From contig VUYV01000228.1 in the NCBI GenBank assembly GCA_008711295.1, positions 720,621 to 784,620 on the forward strand: DNA of 64,000 bases, written 5' to 3'. Position numbers and translations under genes: made by a program. Positions 14,975 to 26,402 of this stretch are shown here, piece by piece. This DNA comes from Anarhynchus alexandrinus (Eukaryota > Chordata > Aves > Charadriiformes > Charadriidae). Numbering within the stretch: position 1 is the first letter of the stretch; each line of letters starts with the position of its first letter. Under the pieces are notes generated by a model that made no database searches, was not told the DNA's origin, and worked only from the letters and a program-made list of their open reading frames with translations.

Positions 14975-15023
14975 TAAAAAAACAAACCAAACCAAAACAA
15001 AAAACCAAACCAAAAATCAAACC
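14975..15023. repeat. A/C-rich simple repeat
   Basis: The stretch is almost purely A and C on the plus strand, with repeated AAACC and CAAAC words. The lysine/threonine/proline-rich translation seen here is a by-product of low complexity. Confidence 0.75.
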
Positions 15024-15149
15024 ACGTCCTAATGATTCAAATGCCATAAAATTTGTTGTGAGAGGTACCTTTCCAGGTATCTTTTTCAGGTATCATCTTC
15101 TTTAGATGCCTTTGTCAGATCACATTTTTCTCAATGCAATCTAACCTTC

Positions 15150-15880
15150 TCCTCAAAGTGAGGAAGACTATGCGAGGTCAATCTGCAGGAGCATCAGTTC
15201 CTGAATTCTCTGCTTCTTACTGGTCATACAGGAAAAACTGTAAAATGAGAGCCAACAAAGTATTTATACAGCAAAATTCTAGTTTCCAGCAATATCTGTT
15301 TCAGCACTCCCTGAGCTTGGAGTTGTAGTAATATTCAAACAATTTGATACTTCTACGTTTTTCTGCCATTCACTTAACCTAACTGATGATTAGCCTACTT
15401 ATATTCTGATGTCCTAAGCAGCTTGCAGCAGTGAGTTTCACATGGTAACTGTATACTTACTCAAAAAAAACCCTTTAATCATTCTTTCTTTACTCCTTCA
15501 GGAATTTGTAGACCTCTGTCATAATCTTCCTGAACTGCCTGTTCATTGGGATGAGAAGTTTTTGTCTATTTAATTTCACTTGATAAAGAATTTTTTCCAC
15601 AACTAATGATTCTGGTTGCTCTCCTTTGTACCTTTTCATGTCTAACAAATCCTTTTGACATTAAATAAACAGATCTGCATGCAGAATTTAAGATGCAGAT
15701 GTAACTGGATTGTGTATAGCTGTATAATTGTTTTGGTCTCTGGTCTTTTCCTCTTAATTCTTACGATTTTATTTGCCTTTGATTACTATCAAGAAATGAG
15801 TAGATATTTTCAGAGCTCTCTGGATCCAGATCTTTTTTTTCTTAGAGTGATAATAGCCAGCTTCGAAGCAATTGTTACAT
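15150..15880 (-). mobile_element. Ancient CR1/L3-like LINE relic
   Basis: On the minus strand the sequence carries eroded LINE ORF2 C-terminal signatures in the correct order. A YLHLKFCMQI-like stretch near 15.67-15.70 kb corresponds to the HLEYC..W motif of CR1. A KVQRRATRII-like stretch lies near 15.61-15.65 kb, and an EVYKFLKE-like stretch near 15.50-15.53 kb. Lower coordinates carry TTACCATGTGAAACTCACTG (15430-15450), a 3' UTR-like motif of old CR1/L3 families, as I recall them. Frames are broken by many changes, so this is far older than the other CR1 copies. Its limits are uncertain. Identification rests on remembered family patterns. Confidence 0.55.
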
Positions 15881-16226
15881 TTTTATGGTTGGAATTGCTT
15901 TTTTGAGGGGGAAACTAGTAAAAAAAAAAAAGATTATGAGTGCAATGGAAGCATCTACAAACCTCACAATATCTTCAGCAAATTACCTTAGATGCTTTCA
16001 CCCTAATTTTACACTATTTTCCAATATGTTCTATTCCACATACATGACTAAATGTTATATCACTAACTACATGAAAAAGCAACTGTACGCTATTTACCCA
16101 CGTGAGCAAGTATGGGCTCACTTGAATAATTCCCTGCTAATGCAATTTATATTGGTCAAAAATAAGATTGACAAAAAACATGGGTGACAAAAGTGTGGTG
16201 ATTGCCTGTCATAAAAAATATTTGAG
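15881..16226. other. Unassigned spacer before the telomeric block
   Basis: About 350 bases of AT-rich sequence contain a plus-strand 100-codon frame (15885-16187) with no recognised similarity. I see no gene or repeat. Confidence 0.5.
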
Positions 16227-16859
16227 GTTTAGGGTTATATTTCCCCAATCTAGGGTTACAGCCTAGGGTTACAACACTAACCCTAACCACTAACCCCTAA
16301 CCCTAAAACTAACTGTAACCCTAAACCTAAACCCTAAGCCTAACCCTAAACTCTAACCCTGACCCTAATCCTAAATCTAACCTTAACCCTAACTTGTAAC
16401 CTTAACCGATAGCCTTAACCCTAATCCTAAACCCTAAGACTAACCCTAACCCCTAACCCAAACCCTAACCCTCACCCTAACCCTAATGGCCTCCACTGAC
16501 CCTAACCATAACCCTAACCTCTAACCCCTAACCCTAACCCTATCCCTAAAACCTAACCCTATCCCTAACCTTAAACCTAAGTTTACCCTAATCCTAACAA
16601 TAAACCCTAACCCTAATCCTAACCATAAATCCAATACCTAATGCTAACCCTAGCCCTAGCCCTAACCCTAAACCTAATCCTAACCAAAACCCTTACCTTA
16701 ACCCTAACCCTAATGCTAAATCCTAACCCTAACCCTCTTACCCTAACCCTAACTCTAACCCTTAACCCTAAACCCTAACCCTAACTTTAACCCCCAACCC
16801 TAACTCCTAATCCTAACCCCTAACCCTAAATCCTAAACCCTAACACTAACCCTAACCCT
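16227..16859. repeat. Interstitial telomeric sequence, degenerate (CCCTAA)n
   Basis: A block of roughly 630 bases is made of vertebrate telomeric repeat variants. From about 16276 to 16859 the plus strand is dominated by CCCTAA units, many altered to CCCTAAA, CCCCTAA, ACTAA or CCTAAT forms. It is interrupted by a non-telomeric island around 16486-16500. The first about 50 bases (16227-16274) instead contain three units of opposite polarity (TTTAGGGTT, CTAGGGTTACA twice). Degeneracy shows it is an old internal array and not a live telomere. AT-rich non-telomeric sequence lies on both sides. Confidence 0.95.
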
Positions 16860-17561
16860 CAAATATTCTAGATATATATATTAGGGGAATACTCACAAAT
16901 ATTCTAGAACACAAGTTCAGAAATCCACATCTGTTTTTTTAAGAATGTCTAATATTTAAAAAATCTCCTTATACTAAGCAATCTCCTTGTATTAAAGAAT
17001 TCAAAGGTAAATTCCCTCTTAAAACAAAGATAGTGTGTAATGTCAAAGATATAATTCATGCAGCAAAAGGTAGATTTCAAAGTGCGCGTGCAATACTTTT
17101 TGTAAGCACTTACTGGGCCCTCAATGGGCAATTCTGTAGAGTATCATAACACAAGTTAGTAGAAAAGACAGACATCCAAGTAAATGTGTGTGTATATATA
17201 GTTCTCTCTTTCAAAGGAGCCCTTTTTCATTCCCAAGGTTTGGTCACTAGATGTTGTAGCAACCTTCTCAGTTTGCAGGACTGGGAAAAATATCATCTAT
17301 GGGAGATCAAATGGTGCTGTCTTGGAGAGAAAATATTGATTCAGTAAGATTTGCAACTGACTGGTGATATCAGCTGTGAAACTGGGGGAGACAATCTTGC
17401 CTTGGCTCTGTTATACCTAAAATTAAAGAATAAGAGAGAAATGGAAAAATAATGTAGATAAAACTCCCATGTTTTCTTAGTAATTTGCTGTGATGTTTCA
17501 GCAAGCAGACAGCCCTAAGAGGAAGGTAAACACAATGAAAATTAAACAACACGACTGAATA

Positions 17562-17640
17562 ACAATTCCTGTGCTGACCCAGAATCTCTACTTGGAGCAG
17601 CAGTCTCCAAGTAGAGATTCTGGGTCAGCACAGGAGTTGT
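17562..17640. repeat. Near-perfect 36-bp inverted repeat (hairpin)
   Basis: The left arm 17562-17597 and right arm 17605-17640 are reverse complements with a single exception, T17566 opposite G17636. They are separated by a 7-base loop (CAGCAGT). If transcribed in the plus direction, the exception would be a U-G wobble, so the whole stem could pair. The 12-mer TGAATAACAATT occurs at 17556-17567 and again at 17651-17662, flanking the structure in direct orientation. The arms show no similarity to other sequence in the window that I noticed. It could be a fold-back insertion, a template-switch product or a transcribed hairpin. Confidence 0.95.
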
Positions 17641-20224
17641 CCTTGAATAATGAATAACAATTTTGAACATCTGAGTATACCTTCAAACTAACTTTCTACT
17701 TCTTACATGCAAAATTCTTCAGAAATATTACTAAAGGCTTCATTGACAATCCCAGAATTTGCTACCTGTTTATATTATTCAATGAAACATTTTAGGTAGG
17801 TGTTGGAATTTAATTTACAAGACAAGTAAATTTAGAATTTGGGAATATATATTGCATATGCCTGAAGATATGCTTTAGAGATATGGTGAACTAAAACACT
17901 TGAGATAGTCTTACAGCTCAGTGGAAAGAATGGATTCTTGACTTGTGTAAATTCCCCTGTTGCCTTTAAAGTTAACGATAGGCACTCTAGCAATTTATAT
18001 AATTTGATAATCTGATCTCGTTAAATTAAATATATTTGCCACACATCTCAGAAAGAAAGTCTGGGATGAAATGTAGTCAGCAAAGTTTTTTGTAATTGCA
18101 AATTCTCCCAGCAGGGAGAGCTTAAAAGAAGTTGTAATCTGGGGTTCAAATAGCAAGTTTACAATGATTGTTTAGCCTAATCTCTATTTACCTGTGTGTA
18201 TCCAATTATTTACACACATTTTACAGCACCCTTAGTAAGCCTTACTGCTTACCTCGTTGGTTTACCACTAATCTACATTCTCCTTTACTACGTATGTGAA
18301 TTGAGACTGTTTCTCAAGAAATTTTAGCAGCAGAGTATTTAGCAAAACTGGTTAATACTAAATCCTGAACAATACATGCCATAGAACACTTTTGGATTAC
18401 ATGAATTGATATTAAATATCAAACTTAAAAAAACCAGAATGTGGCTCTTCTTTTAAAGCTGATGAAATGTTAAATTAGTATAGTGCAAGATTGCTTTGTT
18501 ACTAGCATTCACACATCAGTCTTAGATCAAGCATCAACCAAAACAATTCTTCCATTGCATTTCTTTTCTAGTTTAATGATTTGTCTTGACTAATAATTTT
18601 GGGGCGGATAGCCCTTATAAGGAACTACTCCTTAAAATGCACAGATGTTTTCACTGCACCTTACCCCGTATTTCTTGCACTTGATCACAGAAAATTAAAC
18701 AAGGATAAAAGGTGAACTTTTGATTACTTTTGAAATAAAGAGAGTATTTGAGGTCTCTTGAAATTTTCTCTATGAAGACAGGTGTAATAAGTTACAGAAT
18801 TATCATTCAAGGAAAATATTGGCATTAGCTCTATAAATCCCTACAAAAGTTTTATGGATTGTAGTATGCAATATATATGATGAGCACATTCCTTTAAAAC
18901 CTAAAATTTGTATATAATAAATACAACTATATTTGAAAGGATTAATACTGAAATTTACTTGTTGGCTGTGGAAAACAAGTAGTGTATAGAATGTTCTTAC
19001 TAATTGCATTGCACTCAGGAAGTTAATCAGCCCAAGTTAGCGAACAGTCTGTAAGCTAATCAAATTATTTTATTTTTTTTCTGTATAGCGCCAAGCTAAT
19101 TCACACTATTTAAGAGCTGTTAGCACAGTATATAATTCTGTATAATGTTACCATACAAAGTTATATACTTCCATGTCTTCTGTATGCTATTCTTACTACA
19201 TGTCATACCTTACAGATTTTGTAATTTCTAAAAAGTGTTTTTTCTTTCTTTTCAAGTTCTTAAGCTTGGAGCTGATGTATCAATAACTGAAAGAATGTAC
19301 AGCAAGAAAGCAAAGCAGTGATACTTCATGTGATTTAAGTATTCCTTAGTCTACTTGATATTATCATGGAAGTAGTAGCTTTATCAGTCCTCCCCATGGT
19401 GCAAACTTTTCCCCAAATACTTTTGCCTTATTTAATACAGAACAACTAGTATAAAAATTTTAGAGGTTCTGTGATGCATTTGTGCTGCTGCCCTTGAAAT
19501 GGAGAAGCGTCTTTTCTTCTATAAAGAGACTGTATTCAGCCTTTCCACTGGGACTGCCTATTTCTGGATGTTATAAGTAAATATGGAACAGCTAAATATA
19601 AAGTTCTACAGAATTGAGATAACACATTGTTTTTTCAACCACACGTTTGTATTCAGATGTTTTCCTCACCATTAGATTTTCACCTTTGCAGGCAAGAGTT
19701 ATTTCATTTATGTCTGGTCCATGGGTCTAAAGAACTACAGTCAGACATATTTTTATTGCAGTTGCCAGTAACCCCAACCAAACATGACTAGTATGCTTCA
19801 GGCTGGGTCTGAGCTTGCTCTTTTACTGGGGAATAAGGAAATGACTCATTCTGGATCCAGATCACTTTTCTGCAGCTTCCATATACTGCTCACTATCATA
19901 ACCTCCATTTGTGAATCAAACATTTTTGGTTTCTCAAATACTTGTGCTAAAAATGACCATTTAAAGCATATAGCTGTGGCTTAGTCCAGTGTGTTTTCTT
20001 GCTTTTTCACTCCTTGCTAAAAAATCCAGTAAACATGCTGAAAATTCTTAGCAAAGAGCTGGCATGGGTTGTCTTCCCATGCCTCAAGTTTTTATAACCC
20101 TATTCATTGCTTCCAATCAAAGTGCCTGAGGAGAATCAGTTCCCACAGATGAGATATAATACTTGCTTTCCCATGACTGTATGATGAATCAATACATGTT
20201 ACTGAGATTTAAATTTTTGATCTC

Positions 20225-20310
20225 TTTGAAGTCAATGGGAGCCTCACTCTTCACTTTACTGGAACCATACTTTTTGTTCCCCAAAGTCAAATAAAGCAAT
20301 TATATGTGGG
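20225..20310 (-). mobile_element. Possible MIR-like SINE relic
   Basis: The words GAAGTCAATGGGAGCCTCAC and the following sequence resemble the TCAATGGGA core often seen in old amniote MIR-type SINEs. The resemblance is short and rests on memory of the family pattern. It could be chance. Confidence 0.25.
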
Positions 20311-20528
20311 CCTGAGTAACCTCTAGCAGCTTCTAATGAGTATGGTCAGCTGCCCTTGAGTCAGGGTGCTTGGAGCCTTTGTTGCAAGAACACCCTGATT
20401 AGGGCAGGGTCAAGCACCTTTTAGCCAGTGCTTGGGAAGTGCCTATGTAAGAGCCAGGCCTAGAGCACAGCTCATTAAGATAGCCAACAGATGCAGCAGT
20501 TTCTGCCGAAAGGCATAAAGAAGGAGGC

Positions 20529-20598
20529 CTCAGCTCAAGCAGGTTAGACTAGATGAACTCTAAAGGTCTCTTCTAACGTTAGCCCTTCTGTGATTATG
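20529..20598 (+). mobile_element. CR1 tail at outer edge of left arm
   Basis: About 70 bases resemble a CR1 3' end (GACTAGATGAACTCTAAAGG, then TCTCTTCTAAC, then TTCTGTGATTATG). The counterpart in the right arm leads into a CR1 body of nearly 1 kb, but sequence to the left of 20529 is not CR1. Over the first 50 bases the two tails differ at five positions, much more than the rest of the arms. Confidence 0.7.
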
Positions 20599-20650
20599 CA
20601 CACATGTGAGTTTAAGAAATGGGGTTCTGTGGATGCCAAGACAAGGAAGA

Positions 20651-20693
20651 TAGATAGGAATATGCGGATAGGATATGCGGATAGATAGGAATT
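20651..20693. repeat. Short tandem expansion private to left arm
   Basis: The left arm has TAGATAGGAA at 20651-20660 and again at 20682-20691 (period 31). Between them is GCGGATAGGATATGCGGATA, itself a near-duplication of CGGATA-type words. The right arm has only one copy and is 28 nt shorter here. This is the main length difference between the arms. Confidence 0.9.
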
Positions 20694-22922
20694 TGGATTC
20701 TGCCGAAATTACATGATTTTTGGTGCAGGTCGGGGGTTCCCTAGGTGGGTAGGCAGGTGTCCCTTGGTATTTTTTTTCTAAGTTGCACTTCTGTGGATTA
20801 CTGATCTCCAGGGCAATTGTGTTCCTGCATAGTAGCCCTCTGCGTGGGTTTTGCTGGCTATCCCCAAGCTCAAGGGTGGATATGCGGCAATATGGGCTGA
20901 TCACAAAATGGGTGTGTAGGAGGTGGTAACATCAGGAAACGCTTTTACTGTGACTGAGCACTGGAACTTCCAAAAACAAGTCATATTTTAAAATTATCAT
21001 ATCCCTACAATGTGATGTTTTTTGAATGGGATTCTATTTAGTGGTGGATAAATCAGAAATACTGAGATGATAAATAAAGAAAAGAAACAGGCAAGAAAAA
21101 ACAGGAAACGAAAAAACCTTTTAAAGATTCAGGTGACTGGAAGTAAAATCTGAAACTTTTCACCTGATGGCTGACAGCAGCGATGTCTCTTCTGCCTTCA
21201 TCACTGTATCTATTTATAAGCAAAACAACTGAAGCTTTGTTAGACTGTCTCTGATGATGTAGGAGATTGATCATCATGCAGGTAACAGGGCATTCTTTTG
21301 GTGACTTTTCACCATACTAGTGAAAAATACCTTTAACTAATGCTGGAAACAAAGCCCCTCTACCGGAGAAAAAGAGTAGAAAATGGAAAAGGGACCTTTT
21401 GTCTTTCTGCTGAAATAGTTTCTCCTATGTGACCTCACTTCCTACAAATATTGCAGGTGCTATGGTCAGTATGACACTTAGTGCTCCTGAAGGCTGGCAG
21501 CAACAATAATTCAGAATAGTAGATGGGCTGCTTTAAACCATTTCAGCCTTGCTTACAATACTGCTTTCATAAACCAGTTAAGATTGTGAGCTGTGCTTCG
21601 TGTTTCTTATTGTTCTTTAAGGAGACGACATAGGATGTCAAAGCCAGTCCTGCCACTGTCCATATGTGTGCCCTGAACAAATACAAAATTTCTTCATTCT
21701 ATACCATCAAACTGACACACAGGAACAGTAAATTCACTGAGAGGAGGCAGGGTGAAAATTTCACTTTAAGTGATAATGACTTTTACTTGGTAAGATTGAT
21801 CTAGCCTCCTCATATTGCAATATAATTTTCAAAATTTTAACCATAGGAAAAAATACAATAGTAACCACTGTTACAGTGTTTCATAAAATCAGACTACACC
21901 AGGACAACCATCTACACACTGCTGTCTTTTCCCTTATCCTCTTAACTGAGTCAGGAAAGAAAATCTAAATTTCCTATAAGGAGGGCAAATGCAGTGTATT
22001 ATACAAGAAATGTACAGCCCAAATAACAGTCCTTGAAATGAAGAGTTAAAATGAGACATGAAAGTACTGATGTATTTGGTATTATAAATAGAATTGTTGA
22101 ACTTTCTAGGATGAAGAGCGAGTTTCCTAACCAAAACCAGACATGCCTACTACCAAGAAAATAACTACACATGTTGGGAAGAAGACTGTGCTTAGTGTTC
22201 CAGTCCCACTGTCCGATGAGTGTAATTTTTCAATGTTTACACAATATTTTCCTATGTCTTCTAATTATCACTTCTGCCCGTTGCATGTGCATTAATATAA
22301 AGTGACAAGGGTATGTTAATGCAGGAAAACAAACATTCTTGAAGCTATACCTCTGCCATTCATTTAGCAGAGCCTTTTTTTTTTGCTCTTAGAGGATAGA
22401 ATTTTTTGAAAGGAAGTTTGTTTTTTCCCTCTTCTTTCCTCAAATAAGCATGAAAAATATAGTAATGCAGTCCTCTTTTAGAAGTGCCCCACACTGTTTT
22501 TGAGCGTTGTCAGTTCTGCACTTGTGCAGAAATGGCCAGCAATACTTAAAAGAGCTAATGTTATTATTATAGCTACTGCTGAGCAGAAACGGAAGGAGTA
22601 TAAATGGAAGCACACAGGAACAGGTCCTTTTGGCTAGGTTAAGAATTGTTTTGCCATCCTAGTGCCCCATTTGCAATAGGGAATGTTTAAATTGGGCCTC
22701 TGTTTAGAATAGGGGTAAAGAGAGAGAAGCAAAACCATAGGAACAACCTTTGAACTTCACTTCCTAAGCCCCCCCAAATTTAAATTAAAATCCAGAATTT
22801 GGAATAGGCCCCCTGTGGAGTTTGTTACAAGGTGCAGAAAAATGGATGGAAGTTGTAATCTTGACCTGGAATTTGAATACTGGATTTTGTTTGGACTTGG
22901 TGAATTAAATCCACCATACCCA

Positions 22923-25900
22923 GAAGCTGTAGGTATTAGTTTAGGAATAACCATTTACCTGTACTGTTCTCCTTCACACTTTATCAATGCAGAAACCCAC
23001 CTTCTCTGCCATTACAAATCTCTTTTCTGAGAATGCATTTGATAATTTTTAGACACATCTTATATTTAATTTTAAATACCCCATAATTTTCAAAGATTAT
23101 GAAAGAGTCTATTTCTTACATATTAAGTGGTATTGACAGCCACATTTAAAGCAATAACATGTTTCAGGCTGCCTGATTTTTTGGTCCCCAAAATTTTGAG
23201 GTACCCTGGAGCACAGCTCACTCCTGAAAATTAATTTGGAAAATATAAATTTAAGGGGTGTACTGGTAATTTTTTGTATTTAGTAGTACTTTTGTTACTT
23301 AAAATAATTGATGTGTTTATCATCAAGAGTGTTAATTTTTTTCATTCCCTTAAAAGGCTGAATAAAATTCCTGCAATCACTAACAACAGCTGAAAGTCCT
23401 TTATTACCCTCTTGTGATCTTATAATGGAATATTAAAGTGATTATTCTTCCGGCTGTGGTTCTTGTGATTTCTGCAATGCACAATAAGGTAAGTAATTAG
23501 CTTATGACCTTCTTTAGGCAACTCTGTGTTTTTGACGTTAATAGAATCCGTTTTGATTCACTTACAAAAGCACTGCATAGTCTTTGGCTTTTCTCATACA
23601 CATCTTATAGTCTCATTGCAAGGAATGACTCCTTTTTTTCCTTTCATAATAAATAAAGGAAACATAAACATGTGAAGGAAACATAAAAAGATACTAGAGA
23701 AGACCATCATCAACAAACAGGAGCTGTAACAAATCACCAAATGAATGAATGGGAATGAATGAAAAGATAAATCCAGTTGAAGTAATTCAGTCAACGTCCT
23801 ACAGGAAGACTTACAGGCAGTTTCTACCTGTTTGCTGGAAGGCCCCAAGGGTTGGCTTATGAATATGGCATTTTGCTTCATTCAGGGGAAAAAAAGTTGG
23901 ACAGTGGACTGTGGTCTTTTAAACTTAATCTGTTGGATGATGCTAAAAAATGTTGTTAGTTTTACATTTCTTAGAAGTTGGTAACTGGCTCATCCATTTC
24001 TCCTTTGAAAAGTGGAAGAAATAGAAGTGTAAGTATTTCTGCACACCAGTCCTAGGGCTGGCAATTCCAAAGTCTATGAAGCACTCCAAACACACAGAAA
24101 CTCTATAGGACCTAAATACTCTATGGAGTTTCTGGGTTTAAATCTCATTTAATACTAATATAATAATAAAAATATTAATATAATAGCAAGTAAAAAGATT
24201 TTTTTCTGATTCCAAGGAGATGCACATGCATTGAGTTTCAGATGTATTTTATGTAAGCCAGTAATGGATTTTTGAAGTTTTGTATTAAATTTTATTTCAA
24301 GTATTCTTTTCTTTGCATACCTATAGCTCATGCTCTATGACAGATAAGTAAACTCATTCTACAAAATGGTTAAGTACTTGCTGTGGGGTAAGTGGTACCT
24401 CTCTAGGATATGCTTCTTTACAGCTTATATATTGATTGCGCTTTCCTCACTTTTTCCATTTTCCTTTTTATGGTCTTCATCACAACCTTTTGTTTCCTTC
24501 CATATCCCAATTTTAATCCTTCCTTTTGTATATGCTCACTTCCCAGTGTCTCTCTCCTCATTCCCAAAGCCACATCTTTACTCTCATTTCAATAGTTCCT
24601 TCCCTTTTCTAAGCTTTTTTTCTCTGATGTTGTTTTGGTGTCTTCCCACTTGCTTTTCTATTTCTCATTCTCTTAGTAACCCTGTACTCTTTTCATAGAG
24701 CTAAAGGCCCTTTTCTGGGGCCTTTCTTTATTCAGGACAGAGTATATAGTCATGGACAGATATGAGTCTGTTTGGAGGCTATGTGTATGCTTCCTCAGGA
24801 GGCAAGCTATAAATTCTTATAAGCTCAATTTCTTCATTACCTAGCTGATTTTTACCTCCTGTCAGTGTCAATATCAACATCATGATAAAATCCAGCAACA
24901 ATCTTTATTCAGAGATTCAGCTGAATCCCTGCAGTTTTTGAGTCCTATGCCCTGACAGAGAAAAACAAATTTCAAATCAAAGACCTTTTCTATTGCCGTG
25001 CCCTTCAAAAAAGGAGGCCACATTGAAATTCATGAGCTTCAAGATGTCAGTAATGGGTAAAATAAAACCACATAATTATAAACTGGAATTTCTGGTTTTG
25101 TGTACAGAAGTATTCCTACTGACTTCCGGGTTACATTTGTTCACCTTACCCATTTATTCCTGTCACCTGATGAATCACCAGGTCAATGTTGTTTATTAAA
25201 ATTGGACTGTCACCTCTCTGGGACCTTAACCAGTGGTAGCTAAACGTGATGCAACACATTTAATTAAAGAAGTGACTTTTCAAGGCAATCACTATTAGTG
25301 GAATAACAAGTAAACCCACTGCTAGATCTTGGAAGAAATTTGCAGAGGCAAGTGCAAATTCAGAGTGAGAGAAGTCTATACTGCAAAACTGAGTAAATGA
25401 GATACAGGAGGCAGGTTAATATTGGAACCCTGGACTTCTTTTTAAAATTATCTGTCCAAAATTAATTGCTCCTGTACAAATGGCTCAAGCATCTGCTATG
25501 TATTCATTCAATGCATTAATTTAATAAATGTTCTGTAGGAGAGGAGAGAATCATTTTACTTTTGGACATATTGTTGAGCCCTGTTCGATAGTGATTGTAA
25601 TTTGAAAAATCCAAAGTGTGCTTTACTGTTCCTTCTGAACTTGACAAAAAATTCTTTTTATCAATTAAAGGCATATAGGTTTTAGTGGGATAATTGTACC
25701 TAATATAAGTAACAAAGCCTTCAGTTTCACTTTCGCTACACTTACTTTCTCATCTAGCCAGAATTCCTTCAGATGTTGCTGTATTTTTCTATTACATACA
25801 GCTCTACATTTTCCCTAAGTTTCCTAGGAAATGTCTTTCTAAGTACTGCAAAAACTGAACCATGACAATCCAGCTTTATTTTAAAATACAACCAGTAGTC

Positions 25901-26402
25901 ACAGTGCAAACTCTGATTGGCAGGGAAGTTTAGATGGAAAAAAAAATTGCCACAATAAATTGCCATGTAGTTACTTCCCTATCAGAGTGACAAATTACAC
26001 ATGTCAGATAAACAAGAGTTTTATCTTTTCACATCTGTTTAGTATTAGTGCCTAGCTGTTACGAAGATTGGTATCATGGGAGCCTGAGCAAGAGCATTGT
26101 TCTAGCTATCTCCCAGTGATGTTGTTCCATTTGTATTCTTCTCAAACTAAGGACAGTGTGTCTTCCAGGTTCCTATGGTGTGCTGGTAAGTTTGTACTGG
26201 AACTTGATGAGCCTGAGAGTACTAGCACTTGTACCTAACAAGATCTCTGTTTAAAAAGAATATTCTGTTCTCTAAGTGGGTAGTACCACAGTAGGTGGGG
26301 TTTGCTGTAATAAAGCTCCATGCCCACGTGGGAGATGTAATAGCTGACTAGTTTCTGCTTTTCTGTGTGAAGGAGTAATACAGAACAGTGAATGATTGAA
26401 AC
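22923..26402. other. Spacer of the inverted repeat, gene-free
   Basis: No recognisable exon or young repeat is seen. There is an AT-only stretch near 24150-24190, a pyrimidine-rich stretch (24440-24700, giving phenylalanine/serine/leucine-rich frames in two phases) and small duplications of GGAAACATAAA near 23660 and 23680. Confidence 0.55.

Larger units (their letters stand above)
5043..15149. other. Gene-free AT-rich DNA
   Basis: Ten kilobases contain no recognisable gene or young mobile element. Open frames are all below about 112 codons, and overlapping frames on both strands (for example near 8.15-8.5 kb) argue against coding. Small-scale structures are a (TTG)n run at 6815-6833, a three-unit 14-bp tandem repeat at 8361-8401 and an A/C-rich CAAAC-like stretch at 14975-15023. 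Confidence 0.6.
16860..20528. other. Gene-free AT-rich DNA with a hairpin
   Basis: No recognisable exon is present. Immediately after the telomeric block the word CAAATATTCTAGA occurs twice (about 16861 and 16895) around a TATATATATTA stretch. Apart from the hairpin at 17562-17640 and a possible MIR-like fragment near 20.2 kb, nothing is identified. The stretch 20340-20528 is GC-richer than its surroundings but unassigned. Confidence 0.55.
20529..22922 (-). repeat. Left arm of large inverted repeat
   Basis: This arm is the reverse complement of 44240-46605. Paired coordinates sum to 67162 over most of the arm and to 67134 beyond a 28-nt length difference near 20663-20693. I compared several stretches base by base (including 20897-21060, 21481-21660, 22141-22300, 22481-22530) and found them identical. 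A single substitution was seen near 20735, where the left reads GGGGGTTCC and the right gives GGGGATTCC. Homopolymer lengths agree (a run of ten T at 22375-22384). Both arms show the same short open frames (74, 66 and about 113 codons), but these are unrecognised and their conservation follows from near-identity. Homology stops abruptly at 22922. Confidence 0.97.

Noticed and set aside
14821..15105. 94-codon lysine/threonine-rich frame
   Set aside because: Its distinctive part is the A/C-rich simple repeat at 14975-15023.
16227..16859. True chromosome end or assembly telomere
   Set aside because: Units are highly degenerate and ordinary non-telomeric sequence continues for many kilobases on both sides.
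20560..22954. Matching open frames in the two inverted arms (about 113, 74, 66 and 65 codons) as conserved genes
   Set aside because: They are identical only because the arms are nearly identical at the DNA level. There is no recognisable motif, and the longest differs between arms because of the 28-nt indel.
24366..24698. 110-codon phenylalanine/serine-rich frame as a membrane protein
   Set aside because: The sequence is a long pyrimidine-rich stretch. Hydrophobic translation in two phases is a by-product of T/C richness.
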